DNA of 6,321 nt from assembly GCA_947474415.1 (NCBI GenBank), contig CANJKD010000155.1, positions 1-6,321 on the forward strand, given 5' to 3'. This stretch comes from Burkholderiales bacterium. GTDB taxonomy: Bacteria > Pseudomonadota > Gammaproteobacteria > Burkholderiales > Burkholderiaceae_C. Positions 6,026-6,321 of the stretch are shown in pieces (positions within the stretch are counted from its first letter, which is position 1; every line of letters begins with the position of its first letter). The notes beneath the pieces were generated by a model, which worked only from the letters and a program-made list of their open reading frames with translations, was not told where the DNA came from and searched no databases. The position numbers and the translations under genes are program-made.

Positions 6026-6085
6026 CGGATGAGTGCGACACCCTGCGCCGAATGGCCGATCGAGCCGTCGCCACGCGCCGGTGCG

Positions 6086-6118
6086 GCCGTGAACGGCTTG
6101 TAAGGCGCGGTAGGCGCC
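6086..6118. repeat. Two small inverted repeats upstream of fadD
   Basis: GCCGT-GA-ACGGC (6086-6097) and GGCGC-GGTAG-GCGCC (6104-6118) are perfect 5-bp-arm palindromes about 80-110 bp before the fadD start. They may be operator sites or secondary structure. I could not place a convincing sigma70 promoter for fadD nearby. The rest of 6026-6199 shows no further gene. Confidence 0.3.
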
Positions 6119-6199
6119 ACCGGTGCATCTATCGAAACACCCTAGCTCGCGAACCGGGGCCGTCCGTCAAAATCCAACGCTGTTTCCCGGAGCGTTGAG

Positions 6200-6321
6200 A
6201 TGGAAAAAATCTGGCTGAAGCAGTACCCCGCAGGCGTGCCGGCGAACATCGATGTGGAACAGTACCGGTCGCTGGTGGCCTTGCTCGAAGAAAGCTTCAA
6301 GAAATATGCAGGCCGCATGGC
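6200..6321 (+). CDS. fadD: Long-chain-fatty-acid-CoA ligase, N-terminal 40 codons (3' end outside window)
   Basis: ATG at 6200 with GGAG (6189-6192) seven bases upstream opens a frame that runs to the right edge. The visible protein begins MEKIWLKQYPAGVPANID, followed by a segment like YRSLVALLEESFKKYAG. This is the characteristic start of bacterial FadD proteins, where this N-terminal region precedes the AMP-binding domain; none of the catalytic AMP-binding motifs is within the window. FadD activates long-chain fatty acids to acyl-CoA using ATP, at the inner membrane, for beta-oxidation. It is divergent from the sugar operon and probably functionally unrelated, although both share the 5847-6199 region, which carries FadR-like palindromes nearer the other gene. 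Confidence 0.8.
   Translation, partial: MEKIWLKQYPAGVPANIDVEQYRSLVALLEESFKKYAGRM

Noticed and set aside
4953..6032. A 359-codon plus-strand open frame over the regulator
   Set aside because: It is antisense to the GntR gene and the promoter region, with no recognisable domain or ribosome site.

Overview
The window is GC-rich DNA that looks like a member of the Burkholderiales (betaproteobacteria). This rests on the strong G/C third-position bias, the style of the sugar-acid catabolic genes, and a fadD-like start typical of that group. The assignment is an inference from protein style, not from a search.

Almost everything (1-5846) lies on the minus strand and reads as one sugar/sugar-acid catabolic locus. 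In transcription order, right to left, it holds: a GntR/FadR-family repressor (5846-5088); a zinc-dependent L-idonate 5-dehydrogenase-like polyol/sugar-acid dehydrogenase (5062-4021, broken by a +1 frameshift); an exported beta-lactamase-fold serine hydrolase (4028-2814, starting inside the dehydrogenase gene); and an SDR closely resembling 2-keto-3-deoxy-L-fuconate/-rhamnonate dehydrogenase (2755-1985). A scrambled stretch of about 650 bp follows (1984-1334), holding what looks like the decayed tail of a sugar ABC-transporter permease and a (GGCCC)n repeat. Last come an SMP-30/gluconolactonase-family lactonase with an internal deletion (1333-728) and a fumarylacetoacetate-hydrolase-family enzyme (699 to beyond the left edge).

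The gene set matches the non-phosphorylating oxidative route for a deoxy- or ordinary sugar (L-fucose/L-rhamnose/L-galactose type). In that route a dehydrogenase oxidises the sugar, a lactonase opens the lactone, a dehydratase (not in this window) makes the 2-keto-3-deoxy acid, the SDR oxidises it to the 2,4-diketo acid, and the FAH enzyme cleaves that to pyruvate plus a hydroxy acid. Three members are damaged: permease, lactonase and dehydrogenase. The locus is therefore either decaying in this strain or carries several assembly errors.

The control region (5847-6199) lies between the regulator and a divergent plus-strand gene, fadD (long-chain acyl-CoA ligase), whose first 40 codons are visible. 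It contains a good sigma70-type promoter facing the operon (TTGACG-N18-TATGCT) with a TGGTCA-N7-TGACCA inverted repeat just downstream of the expected start point. A second GGTCcGACC palindrome of the kind FadR-type regulators bind lies in the leader. This is the layout of an autorepressed operon.
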